Positions 20,239 through 28,074 of a stretch of DNA of 57,552 bases are shown in pieces (the stretch's first letter is position 1; the number at the start of each line of letters is the position of its first letter). The stretch is from Acidobacteriota bacterium (GTDB lineage: Bacteria; Acidobacteriota; Terriglobia; Bryobacterales; UBA6623). The stretch lies in contig JAQBUE010000006.1 in assembly GCA_027624045.1 (NCBI GenBank), positions 1 to 57,552 of the forward strand, in the 5' to 3' direction. Both the position numbers and the translations under genes were made by a program. Under the pieces are notes generated by a model. That model was not told where the DNA came from. It did no database searches and saw only the letters and a list, made by a program, of their open reading frames with translations.

Positions 20239-20254
20239 CGGGCTGCCGAGCCCG
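20239..20254 (-). terminator. Short GC-rich hairpin between the repeat protein gene and eboD
   Basis: A six-base-pair GC stem (20239-20244 with 20249-20254, four-base loop) followed on the minus strand by TTT lies between the upstream gene and eboD. It could be a weak terminator for that gene, or a hairpin at the very 5' end of the ebo transcript if the TATAAT just upstream is the promoter. Confidence 0.3.
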
Positions 20255-20256
20255 GT

Positions 20257-20262
20257 ATTATA
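20257..20262 (-). promoter_or_regulatory. Candidate -10 box of the ebo operon
   Basis: A perfect TATAAT hexamer on the minus strand, in otherwise GC-rich sequence, 44 bases upstream of the eboD GTG. No good -35 is found at 16-18 bp spacing, and the expected -35 position would fall on the stop codon of the upstream gene. A start near 20250 would leave a 5' leader of about 37 bases containing the eboD ribosome site. Confidence 0.42.
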
Positions 20263-20284
20263 GCCGACCGCGCGACAGATCAGC

Positions 20285-21574
20285 CTACTTGTTCTCGATC
20301 GTCTCGACCGTCGTGCCAATCGGACGCATCACCCCGTTCACGCCTTCTTCGTAGACATGCGTCTCAACGGTCTGGCCCGCGGCGGCTGGGCGGGTGACTT
20401 GGCGGCGAACCGACTTTCGGCCGAAACGGCTGGGATCGGCGATGCTACGGCTTTGGGAAGTTGTTACTTCTTGCTTGCCACCGCCGGCGGCCGTGGTTGT
20501 CTCGCGCTGGAGCCGCTCCTGCAAGTCGAATGACCCCGTGTTGTTGAGGTTGTTCGCGCTCCCTCCCGATGAGGCCCCGTAAACCTCCACCGTCTCACTG
20601 GCAGTCCCGTCGGGCTTCTCGACCAGTTTGCCCACGGTGCGCCCGGTCAGCTCGAATCGCTCTTGATTGACAACGCTGCGCTGCCAGACTTTGGTTTCCG
20701 TCGTCGCCGCGTCCCCTGACCGGCTCATCACCGATTCGGAGCGCTCCACGTCAACCAGGCGTCCCAGGCCGTTATCCGCTTTGCGGACGGTGGTCACGTT
20801 CCCTGAGTCCTCGCTATGCTGTGTGCGTTCCGACTCGCTACGCTCATAGGACTTGAAGCGCTTATTGACATCGGGCCGTTCGGCGGTCACGGTCGTGCGC
20901 GTCACGTTGCCGGTTTTCTTTTCCGTCTCGACTACCCGCCCGACCGGATTCATGCGCCCGTTGATGTCCGATTCAAACGTGGTGATAATTTTCTCGATCG
21001 AACCATCCGGCAGCCGGCGTTGCTCCTCGCGCAGCAGCTGCTGGCTGACCGCATTGCCGTCGGTGTCATAGCGGTGCAGTCTTTTCTCGACAACCTCGTC
21101 GCCGGGTGTCGACTTAAGAACATTCGACGACTCTGTCAGGTACGGTACCGCACGGCCATGGATGTTCTTCAACGTCCGCGTCGTCTGGCTGGAGCCGGCG
21201 TCTGCCGATCCGGTCGACTGGATGGCCTCCGCCTGCTTTCGGCCGTCAGGACCATACGTGTAACTCGAAACGGTCGTCGATCTTGGACCTGCCGGGGCAG
21301 CGGGCGCGGCAGCTTGTTCCTTTTCCGCCGGGGTCTCGGCGACAGGCTCTTCTTTCTTCTCGGCCTCCTCCACCTTGACGGGAGGCGAACTCGAGCCCAC
21401 GCCCGTGACCATGATGATGCCCCCAGTCGATCTCGTTACTGTGGGCGCGGCCGGCGGCTGCTCGGCTTGCGATTCTTCATTCTGCGTCTTACCCGGCGCT
21501 TGGGCGTGAACAGGCCTCGCAACCCATGCCCCAACCGAGACAACCAGCAGGATCAGCGGAAGTCGTTTTTTCAT
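20285..21574 (-). CDS. Exported repeat-containing protein of unknown function
   Basis: A 429-residue exported protein not recognised as a known family. A signal peptide (MKKRLPLILLVVSVGAWVARPV...HAQ) is followed by a Glu/Pro/Ala-rich linker to about residue 130. The rest is Thr/Ser/Glu/Arg-rich, predicted beta, with degenerate modules. Two are clearly alike: DINGRMNPVGRVVETEKK and GVNGVMRPIGTTVETIENK at the very C-terminus; related elements recur at FELTGRTVGKLVEKPDG and DNGLGRLVDVERSES. Such alternating polar repeats suggest a beta-rich surface or periplasmic filament. The ATG at 21574 has GGGAG seven bases upstream; the 88 upstream codons are discarded. It lies just upstream of the ebo promoter. 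Confidence 0.8.
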   Translation of the reverse strand: MKKRLPLILLVVSVGAWVARPVHAQAPGKTQNEESQAEQPPAAPTVTRSTGGIIMVTGVGSSSPPVKVEEAEKKEEPVAETPAEKEQAAAPAAPAGPRSTTVSSYTYGPDGRKQAEAIQSTGSADAGSSQTTRTLKNIHGRAVPYLTESSNVLKSTPGDEVVEKRLHRYDTDGNAVSQQLLREEQRRLPDGSIEKIITTFESDINGRMNPVGRVVETEKKTGNVTRTTVTAERPDVNKRFKSYERSESERTQHSEDSGNVTTVRKADNGLGRLVDVERSESVMSRSGDAATTETKVWQRSVVNQERFELTGRTVGKLVEKPDGTASETVEVYGASSGGSANNLNNTGSFDLQERLQRETTTAAGGGKQEVTTSQSRSIADPSRFGRKSVRRQVTRPAAAGQTVETHVYEEGVNGVMRPIGTTVETIENK

Positions 21575-21702
21575 GACGGTTCTCCCAAACATAGCTCCCT
21601 TCAGTCTAGCGAGGTTCGCCGATTCGACAATGGGAAAAGTCTTGACTCCGCCGCGGCAATTCACCTTATGACCATGGCAAACTCGTAACCCAGCCAAACT
21701 CA

Positions 21703-23676
21703 CTACTTCTTCCGGCGTACCGTAATAAATGAGCCCGCGGGCGTCGAAACGCCGTTTACCGTTGCCTTGACAGACAGATCGCCGTCGCGGGCGGCGGCAT
21801 GGATGCGGGCCACCAGTTGAACCAGTCCCGCGCAACACGGGGCCGCACCCGCATAGAGCAGATCCTCGGGTGGTACGGCGATGCCGTCGATCTCCATGGA
21901 TACTTGGTGAACGAGGTTCGTCACGCCACCCGTCTCAGGCAGTGCCACCGAAGGTATCTCGCCCGCCTCGATCGCAAGCTCAAACTCACCGAAGCCGGTA
22001 CCAAAGAAACTCACGAACTCGTCCGGCTCAGCGGGAGTAAACTCGGCCCCCGGCAACAGACCCGGCTCGCCAACTAGCTCCGGTCCGCCTCCGTGCAACG
22101 TCGCGATCGGGTTGACGCCCTCAATCGTGTTCACGAAATGGAAGAACCCTGGCGACACTTCCGCGACCGTTGCCTGCCCGGCGGCGCTACGCAGCTCGTC
22201 GATCGTGTCACAGTCGCGAATCAGGAACACGTCGTGGAGTCCTGGGGTCAGCAGGTGGTGCGCCTGCGCGTTGACTTGTCCCGGCGTAAGCGCGAACAGC
22301 GCCGAGCGGAAGCCCCCGATTTCAAGACACGTGTTCGCCAGATTTTCGGCAACGCGGCCGTTGGCATCCAGCATTGTGCCGGCGAACGTGCCGGGCGTCG
22401 TGAAGTTCATCCCGGCAACGGTCACGATCGAGTTCGCTGAAATCTCTGGAATCAGCGGTGTCTGCGTCGCCAGAGCGACACCACCTGGAAAGATCGCGGG
22501 CAGCAGCGAGTCGCCCGTGACTTCGGTCGTGAGAGTGACGCTGTCATAGCTCTCGAACCCGAGCATGCTGAGATACCAGGTTCCGGGCTCCGGCTGGGTG
22601 ATCTCGATGCTTTCTTCGTTGCTGCCTTCCTCGGCGGAGAACTCATCGAAAACGCAAGGTCCGAACCCTGTCAGGGGGCACGTCGGAACGATCTCTCGCG
22701 CGAGCAACACATCAACATCTCCGCTGCCGCCGCTGGTCGACACCGTAAACGTGTCCGCGCCCTCCGGAATCTCGATCACGAAATACGTCTCGTCGCTGAA
22801 GCCCCCGGCGAGGTCACCAACTGTCGTGTTCCTGGAAAGGGGGGTGGGCGTCGGAAATGCGATCTCAAGGCTAACATCCGAATACGCCTCGAATGGGACG
22901 ATGATGATCGGCCACAGGCCCGTCAGCGGAAACGGAAAAGACAGGGTTTCGGTGCTCCCATCAGCCGCCGAGAAGGCAACCGCTCCGTCGGGCGACGCGA
23001 TCAGAACGTCCGCATCTCCCGTCCCGCCGCGCAGACGCAACTGCATCAACAGCACGTCTTCCGGGATAAAGACTTGCGCCAACCCGGAGCGGAACATGGG
23101 AGAAGAGATTGTGACCGGTTGATTCGGCGTCAGGGTCGTCAGAACTGGGATCTGAAATCCGTGGACAACCCGTCCGCCGTTGCCGTCTGTCAGCGCAATC
23201 TTCGCGGTCTCCTGCGTGAAGCCCGCCGTCCACTCGACGCGGCCTGTTTGCGGGTCGACTGTCATTCCGCTGGGTCCAGCTGCCAACTCGTAGCTCAACG
23301 CGTCTCCGTCCGGGTCGGTCGCGCCGATCTCATAGACATACTGCTCCCCCAAGCCCGGAATTAAAGTCGGCCTGCTCGTTATGCGCGGACTCCGATTGCC
23401 TGGCAGCAGGTCCGGAGGCAGGTCGAAGGCGGCGTTGAAAAGCGTGCCTTCGAGCAGCGACCCGTCGAATCCGGCGGCCGAATGTCCCATCCCGTGACGC
23501 GCGAATACATCCCAAAGCACGGGGCGAAGCGCGGCCCCTTTTGTCACCTGGGCCGCGGCAAGAATGTCATCGCGCGACTCGATCATGTCCGGCGAGCATC
23601 CCGCGATCTTCACCGCGTCGAACACGAGCTGATCGACAAGCTCGGCCCCGAGTTCGCTTCTCAGATCCCACAACAT
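21703..23676 (-). CDS. C-terminal part of interrupted M36 metalloprotease with PPC and TIGR03437-like domains
   Basis: In-frame continuation of the protease gene after an amber codon, 657 aa from the first ATG. It starts with the remaining fungalysin helices (MLWDLRSELG, GCSPDMIESRDDIL, FARHGMGHSA). An Ig/cadherin-like domain follows (near 95-165; ATDPDGDALSYEL). Two PPC-like domains come next (about 190-265 and 275-375), and the last 260 residues resemble the TIGR03437 Solibacter C-terminal domain. There is no signal peptide and half of the catalytic domain is missing, so as a separate protein it would be inactive. Continuous conserved coding after the stop suggests a recent mutation, readthrough or a sequencing error. 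Confidence 0.75.
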   Translation of the reverse strand: MLWDLRSELGAELVDQLVFDAVKIAGCSPDMIESRDDILAAAQVTKGAALRPVLWDVFARHGMGHSAAGFDGSLLEGTLFNAAFDLPPDLLPGNRSPRITSRPTLIPGLGEQYVYEIGATDPDGDALSYELAAGPSGMTVDPQTGRVEWTAGFTQETAKIALTDGNGGRVVHGFQIPVLTTLTPNQPVTISSPMFRSGLAQVFIPEDVLLMQLRLRGGTGDADVLIASPDGAVAFSAADGSTETLSFPFPLTGLWPIIIVPFEAYSDVSLEIAFPTPTPLSRNTTVGDLAGGFSDETYFVIEIPEGADTFTVSTSGGSGDVDVLLAREIVPTCPLTGFGPCVFDEFSAEEGSNEESIEITQPEPGTWYLSMLGFESYDSVTLTTEVTGDSLLPAIFPGGVALATQTPLIPEISANSIVTVAGMNFTTPGTFAGTMLDANGRVAENLANTCLEIGGFRSALFALTPGQVNAQAHHLLTPGLHDVFLIRDCDTIDELRSAAGQATVAEVSPGFFHFVNTIEGVNPIATLHGGGPELVGEPGLLPGAEFTPAEPDEFVSFFGTGFGEFELAIEAGEIPSVALPETGGVTNLVHQVSMEIDGIAVPPEDLLYAGAAPCCAGLVQLVARIHAAARDGDLSVKATVNGVSTPAGSFITVRRKK

Positions 23677-23682
23677 TCCGGC

Positions 23683-23685
23683 CTA
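23683..23685 (-). other. In-frame amber codon replacing a conserved Trp
   Basis: On the minus strand the codons read GAG ATC TAG GCC GGA ATG, translating as E-I-stop-A-G-M, followed by L-W-D-L in the same frame. M36 proteases carry a GE(I/V)WA motif here, so the likely ancestral codon is TGG, one transition away from TAG. The two flanking open frames are exactly in phase. Confidence 0.85.
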
Positions 23686-25365
23686 GATCTCGCCTTCGTC
23701 GTGAACATCGATGAAATCGCGATTGCCCATGTCTTCGTACGTCAGCGGATAGTTCTCATACGAGAATCGCCGAATTCCCCGGTCGAGCCGGCCAATCAAA
23801 TATGCCCCCTGCACGGGATCATCGGTAAAGCTATTCGAAAAATAGTCGGCCCAGCCTTCGTCCGTGCCGTTGGACTGCGTGCCGTTGAGGCACCCCGCAT
23901 TCTGCCGGCCTCCCGCGAACCGATTCGTCGCGCCGTGAGCGTACTCGTGAAAGATGATCTGCGCCGAGTAGGCTGGGTCACGCCCCATAACAACGACGTC
24001 AAAGATTCCGATTTGCAGCCGGCCCGGCATACCGTCGGGAAGCGTGCGGAAAGAGGCGTTGTGCTCCGAGAAGCCGTCCTGAACCTCGACATGCACGGGA
24101 TCGCCTTCGGCACCGCCCAAACCGAAGTTGTCTACCTGAAAATTGCCGGCCGCTTCATCGAATCCCATGTCCTTGAACAGATCGTGGGCCCGGTTCGCCA
24201 GGTAGAAGGCATTCGTCACAGCCGCCGCCGGCGCATCAGCCGGGTCGGCCCCCACCGTGCCGTCCCCAAAGGGGAAGTCAAACACCTGGGACTCACTCGA
24301 TGCGCGTCCGTCCACAATATCAGGCGGATCAGATTCGTCCGGCTCGTCGTCACCATCCCGGTCAAGATACGCATCGACATTGTTGCCCGTCGTCGTTGTT
24401 CCGTCGGCGGGAATCCAGCCCTCTCCGAAGTCAAGCAGCTCCCGCTCCCCCTCCAGAGGGGACTCAGTCCAAACGCGCGCCTGTCCCACCGAATTGCTCA
24501 AGTCTTGGCGGTACAGCAGGTTCCCCGTCGCCGCATCAATGACCAGCTCATAGGCCGTTCCGCCGTCCTGAGCGATATGAAGCCGATAGGCCGCGACTGC
24601 TTCGGTGGCCGCCATCGGGAAAAGCACCAGCTCAACCGACAGGGGGTTAGCCGACTTGCTCAGCGGATTTTGGAAGTAACGGGTCGGCCCGCTCAGGCCG
24701 TTGAGCGCTTCGATCTTGAAGGGCGGTTCAGCGCCCAGCAGTCGCAGTGCTGCTTCGAGCGAGTCCGTGTAAGTAAGCTTTGCCTTTTGCTGCGCCGTCA
24801 AACCAGGAATAATCTCGCCCGCGCCCGCTTGCACCACCGCTCCTGAACTGTCCAGCAGTATTCGCAAGGTTCCGTGAAGCACGTCGAGCCCGCCCACGGT
24901 TTGGTTGAAACGCACAAGCTTTCCCGAACCCACGGGCAACTCAGAGACGAGGCGCAAAGCGTCGACCTCTTGGGAGGAAAGGTAGAATAGTTTCTGCTGG
25001 GTGCGCAGAAAGTCCCGCGCTGCGCTCTCCGCCGGCGCATTCGATGCCGCCGAAAGCGTTGCCCCCTCGTGAAAAATCATGCGCGGCAGGCCGAAAGAGT
25101 TGAACTCAATGCGAGCACTCGCGAAACTCTCAGCCGCGGGGCCTCGCTGAAACTCAAGGATCGAAGCCTGGCGATCCTCGACGAAACTTTTCGCGGTCAG
25201 CGAATCATGCTCCGCTCCCCATTGCCGAATATCAAAATCTCGCGGCGCGGTCGGCGGCTTGCCGCTAACCTGTTTGGACACCTTCGGAATCGACCGATCA
25301 ACGGATTGACCGCTAACCAGAACAACAAAAGCTGCTAACAGCACAATGAGGCGGCGCGTTTTCAA
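23683..25365 (-). CDS. N-terminal part of interrupted M36 (fungalysin-type) metalloprotease
   Basis: Secreted zinc protease, 560 aa up to an amber stop. A signal peptide (KTRRLIVLLAAFVVLVSG) precedes a propeptide with FTP/PepSY-like segments (about 110-300). The catalytic domain contains HDLFKDMGF, the zinc motif HEYAHGATNR, then GTDEGWADYFSN with the third ligand Glu. It stops at HDEGEI, exactly where fungalysins continue with Trp-Ala. The start is TTG at 25365 with GGAG seven bases upstream; an earlier TTG (25407) has none and would add a basic leader. It is truncated inside the catalytic domain and is inactive unless the stop is read through. The rest of the gene lies at 21703-23676. Confidence 0.8.
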   Translation of the reverse strand: MKTRRLIVLLAAFVVLVSGQSVDRSIPKVSKQVSGKPPTAPRDFDIRQWGAEHDSLTAKSFVEDRQASILEFQRGPAAESFASARIEFNSFGLPRMIFHEGATLSAASNAPAESAARDFLRTQQKLFYLSSQEVDALRLVSELPVGSGKLVRFNQTVGGLDVLHGTLRILLDSSGAVVQAGAGEIIPGLTAQQKAKLTYTDSLEAALRLLGAEPPFKIEALNGLSGPTRYFQNPLSKSANPLSVELVLFPMAATEAVAAYRLHIAQDGGTAYELVIDAATGNLLYRQDLSNSVGQARVWTESPLEGERELLDFGEGWIPADGTTTTGNNVDAYLDRDGDDEPDESDPPDIVDGRASSESQVFDFPFGDGTVGADPADAPAAAVTNAFYLANRAHDLFKDMGFDEAAGNFQVDNFGLGGAEGDPVHVEVQDGFSEHNASFRTLPDGMPGRLQIGIFDVVVMGRDPAYSAQIIFHEYAHGATNRFAGGRQNAGCLNGTQSNGTDEGWADYFSNSFTDDPVQGAYLIGRLDRGIRRFSYENYPLTYEDMGNRDFIDVHDEGEI

Positions 25366-25496
25366 GTGATGGCTCCGTTTCTGGATTCGCTTCCTAGCTT
25401 TACGCAAAGGCGCTACTTATTTCAACAGGTCCTGCGGCTTCCGATGTAAGCTGCCGGACAAAGGACAGCAAGGCGCGCCTGCGGTACGATCTTTCC

Positions 25497-27122
25497 ATGC
25501 CCGAACAAACCAGTCGCCCCACACGACGGCGATTCCTCCAATCGTCGACTCTGCTGACGTCCGGTTTGTTGTTCTCCCAGAACCTGCCCGCGGCCGGCGG
25601 GAAGCAACCCAACATCCTGTGGATCAGCGCCGAGGACATCAGCCCCGACCTCGGCTGCTACGGCGACAGCTACGCCACCAGCCCCAATATCGACAAGCTG
25701 GCCACCCAGGGCGCGCGCTTTGCCCGTTGCTTCTCCGTCGCCGGCGTCTGCGCGCCGAGCCGCTCGGCAATCATCACCGGCATGTATCAGACCACGATCG
25801 GCACCATGCATATGCGCTCTCGGGCCGTACCGCCGCCCAACGTTCATTGCTTCCCCGAGTACCTTCGCGCCGCCGGATACTATTGCACCAACAACTCGAA
25901 GACCGACTATCAGTTCGAGTCGCCCTTCACGGCCTGGGACGAATCGAGCGGCGAGGCCCACTGGCGGAATCGCAAGAAGGCTCAACCGTTTTTCGCCGTC
26001 TTCCGTCTGACCGTTTCCCACGAAAGTTCCATCCGCATGCCGGACAGCAGGCAGGAACGCGGCGGCGACCGTGTCCCGCCTGAGATGCGCCACGATCCCG
26101 CCAAAGCCCAACTGCCGCCCTACTATCCCGATACGCCCATCGTCCGCAAAGACTGGGCGACATACCACGACACCATCACCGCCATGGACATGCAGGCGGC
26201 CGACCTCTTGCGGCAGCTTGAGGACGACGGCCTTGCCGACGACACGATCGTCTTCTTCTGGGGCGACCATGGACGCGGCCTGCCCCGCGCCAAGCGCTGG
26301 ATCTACGACTCGGGCATCCAAGTACCCTTGATTGTTCGCTGGCCGGGCGTGCTTGAGCCGGGATCGGTTGAGGAGGATCTGGTCAGCTTCGTCGACTTCG
26401 GGCCAACCGTCCTCTCGCTGGCCGGCGTCAGAGTTCCGGAGCATATGCAAGGCCGGCCGTTTCTGGGCGACCAGAAAGCCCCTCCCCGCGAATATATCTA
26501 TGCGGCTCGCGACCGCATGGATGAGGCTTACGAACTGATCCGGGCCGTGCGCGACAAACGCTACAAGTACCTGCGCAACTATATGCCCGAGGTCACCTAC
26601 GCCCAGCACATCAATTACATGGACGAGATGCCGACGATGCAGGAGTGGCGCCGCCTCCACGCCGAGGGCAAGCTCGAAGGCCCTCAGAAACTCTTTTTCA
26701 GCGAGACCAAGCCGGTCGAGGAACTCTATGACACCGATGCCGATCCGCACGAAGTAAATAACCTCGCCGACTCACCCGACCACCAGGAAGTGCTGCTGCG
26801 CCTGAGGACCGAGCACGAGCGCTGGCGCAAAGAGACCAACGACCTCGGACTCATCCCCGAGCCGGAATTGATGGAGCGAATGCGCCCCGGGAGCAAGTAC
26901 GAGACAACGGCCACGCCTCAAATCATGCACGACCGCCTAAGCGTCAAGATCACCTGCGCCACCGAAGGCGCGTCCATCGGCTACACAACCGAATCCGGAG
27001 AAGACGCCCACTGGCGTCTCTACAGCGGCGAGTTGAAACTAAAACCCGGAACCGCCCTCCGCGCCAAAGCCATCCGCATCGGCTTTAACGAAAGCGCCGA
27101 GGCGAATGCCGTAGTGGGGTGA
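25497..27122 (+). CDS. Tat-exported sulfatase (Cys-type)
   Basis: Sulfatase of 541 aa, presumably periplasmic. Twin-arginine signal TRRRFLQSS near the N-terminus. The formylglycine motif is Cys85-Ala-Pro-Ser-Arg89, preceded by ILWISAEDISPDLGCYGD, a variant of the metal-binding strand seen in heparan N-sulfatase-like groups. The second metal strand is FFWGDHGRG. After the sulfatase fold, a C-terminal segment of about 60 residues (CATEGASIGYTTESG...KPGTALRAKA) resembles a chitobiase/hexosaminidase C-terminal beta domain, which could bind carbohydrate. Activity needs a formylglycine-generating enzyme, not encoded here. It converges with the nitrilase-fold gene with 12 bp between them. The sulfated substrate is unknown. 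Confidence 0.92.
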   Translation: MPEQTSRPTRRRFLQSSTLLTSGLLFSQNLPAAGGKQPNILWISAEDISPDLGCYGDSYATSPNIDKLATQGARFARCFSVAGVCAPSRSAIITGMYQTTIGTMHMRSRAVPPPNVHCFPEYLRAAGYYCTNNSKTDYQFESPFTAWDESSGEAHWRNRKKAQPFFAVFRLTVSHESSIRMPDSRQERGGDRVPPEMRHDPAKAQLPPYYPDTPIVRKDWATYHDTITAMDMQAADLLRQLEDDGLADDTIVFFWGDHGRGLPRAKRWIYDSGIQVPLIVRWPGVLEPGSVEEDLVSFVDFGPTVLSLAGVRVPEHMQGRPFLGDQKAPPREYIYAARDRMDEAYELIRAVRDKRYKYLRNYMPEVTYAQHINYMDEMPTMQEWRRLHAEGKLEGPQKLFFSETKPVEELYDTDADPHEVNNLADSPDHQEVLLRLRTEHERWRKETNDLGLIPEPELMERMRPGSKYETTATPQIMHDRLSVKITCATEGASIGYTTESGEDAHWRLYSGELKLKPGTALRAKAIRIGFNESAEANAVVG

Positions 27123-27134
27123 CGGCAGATAGTG

Positions 27135-27866
27135 TCATTTCAGCGGGTCTACGGGCGCCAGTACAACCTTATTTACGTCGCCGGAGACTTCGTCAACGAC
27201 GACGCCGCTGGGATCGGTGACGAAGCTGGCGTGGCCATCCGGCTTAGAGTTTGCGACGACTACGCGGAGTCCTACGCAGCGAAGGGAATAGCCCAAATGG
27301 CCGTTCGCTAGTAACGACCAGGTACTACCCATATGCGCGGGCACACAAAACACCCGAATACGCTGGCTACTTGAGGCGGTCTTGCATGATAGGCCTCGGT
27401 ACCGCTGTGGGTACTCGTCTATGTCCATGCAGACCATCGCAGTGATACACGCATCGTTGTGCTCGATCGGATTGTCGATGTCACAGTCGTCGCTGCCGAA
27501 AGGGGTGTAGTTCACTCCAGCGCAGTCTTCCTTCCCACCCTTCCGGCACATCAGCCGTTCAGAATCGCGGTCAATGTAATAGGCGGAGCTGTACGGCGGG
27601 TCCACGCCTCGCGTATCATCGATGGTCAAGCCTGCAACGAAACTGATGCCACGGGCGGAAGCGATGTCTCGCAGGTCGCCCAGCACACTCAACCCGAAGT
27701 TCGGAGTGGGCCTTTTCTCGCGGTACTTCTTCCTGATATTGAACGCTTCGGGCAAGACGATCAGTGAATCTGACACATCGGCTGCCTCATCGAGGGCTGC
27801 GCTTAACGAGCCGATCGGGTCGTTGTGGCCATGGCCAAAGTGAAAAAACCCGACGTGCTTGAACAT
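27135..27866 (-). CDS. Nitrilase-superfamily (carbon-nitrogen hydrolase) protein
   Basis: Predicted cytosolic amidase or related hydrolase of 243 aa. The Glu-Lys-Cys triad can be placed: Glu40 in VLPEAFN, Lys109 or Lys112 in CRKGGKED, and Cys146 in AMVCMDID, where many family members have CYD. The C-terminal strands VVVANSK and FVTDPSGVVVDE fit the fold. At 243 residues it is at the short end of the family, and the stretch between the Lys and Cys is unusually Asp/Cys-rich. The substrate is unknown. The ATG at 27866 has only a weak GGAT upstream. It lies next to a BrnA-like antitoxin remnant, a sign of past rearrangement. Confidence 0.8.
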   Translation of the reverse strand: MFKHVGFFHFGHGHNDPIGSLSAALDEAADVSDSLIVLPEAFNIRKKYREKRPTPNFGLSVLGDLRDIASARGISFVAGLTIDDTRGVDPPYSSAYYIDRDSERLMCRKGGKEDCAGVNYTPFGSDDCDIDNPIEHNDACITAMVCMDIDEYPQRYRGLSCKTASSSQRIRVFCVPAHMGSTWSLLANGHLGYSLRCVGLRVVVANSKPDGHASFVTDPSGVVVDEVSGDVNKVVLAPVDPLK

Positions 27867-27888
27867 TCTGCTGTGAGATCCTCGGCTC

Positions 27889-28023
27889 CTAGCGCGCCCG
27901 CGGGTCGCTTTCCATCAGCGGGCGGAGCATGGCGTTCATGCGGGTCTGATAGCCCTTACCCTTCTATTCGAGCCAGTCGAGCACGTCGGCGTCCAGGGCG
28001 GTCAGAGTCGTCGGCGTGGGGCT
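27889..28023 (-). pseudogene. Decayed BrnA-type antitoxin remnant
   Basis: Reading the minus strand in one frame gives ALDADVLDWLE, then a TAG (27964-27966), then KGKGYQTRMNAMLRPLME and a final TAG at 27889-27891. The GKGYQTRxNAxLR signature is that of BrnA/DUF4415 antitoxins (PF14384), normally joined without interruption to LDxDVLxWF. The amber falls where families have Gln/Ala, so CAG to TAG is likely. An in-frame TGA (28024-28026) precedes the fragment, the N-terminal half is missing, and no BrnT toxin remnant is visible. It is therefore a degraded leftover of a toxin-antitoxin module. Confidence 0.78.
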
Positions 28024-28074
28024 TCATGCGATCGCTATTCCGCTCGTGTTGATGATGGGCGCGGAGAGAAGCGC

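Noticed and set aside
23683..23685. Possibility that TAG is reassigned as a sense codon in this genome.
   Set aside because: TAG ends many intact genes here (mdh, the OmpA-like gene, gspH, gspI, gspD, the methyltransferase), so genome-wide reassignment is not supported.
25422..26750. 442-codon minus-strand open frame opposite the first sulfatase.
   Set aside because: The sulfatase motifs are intact on the plus strand; the reverse reading is a shadow.
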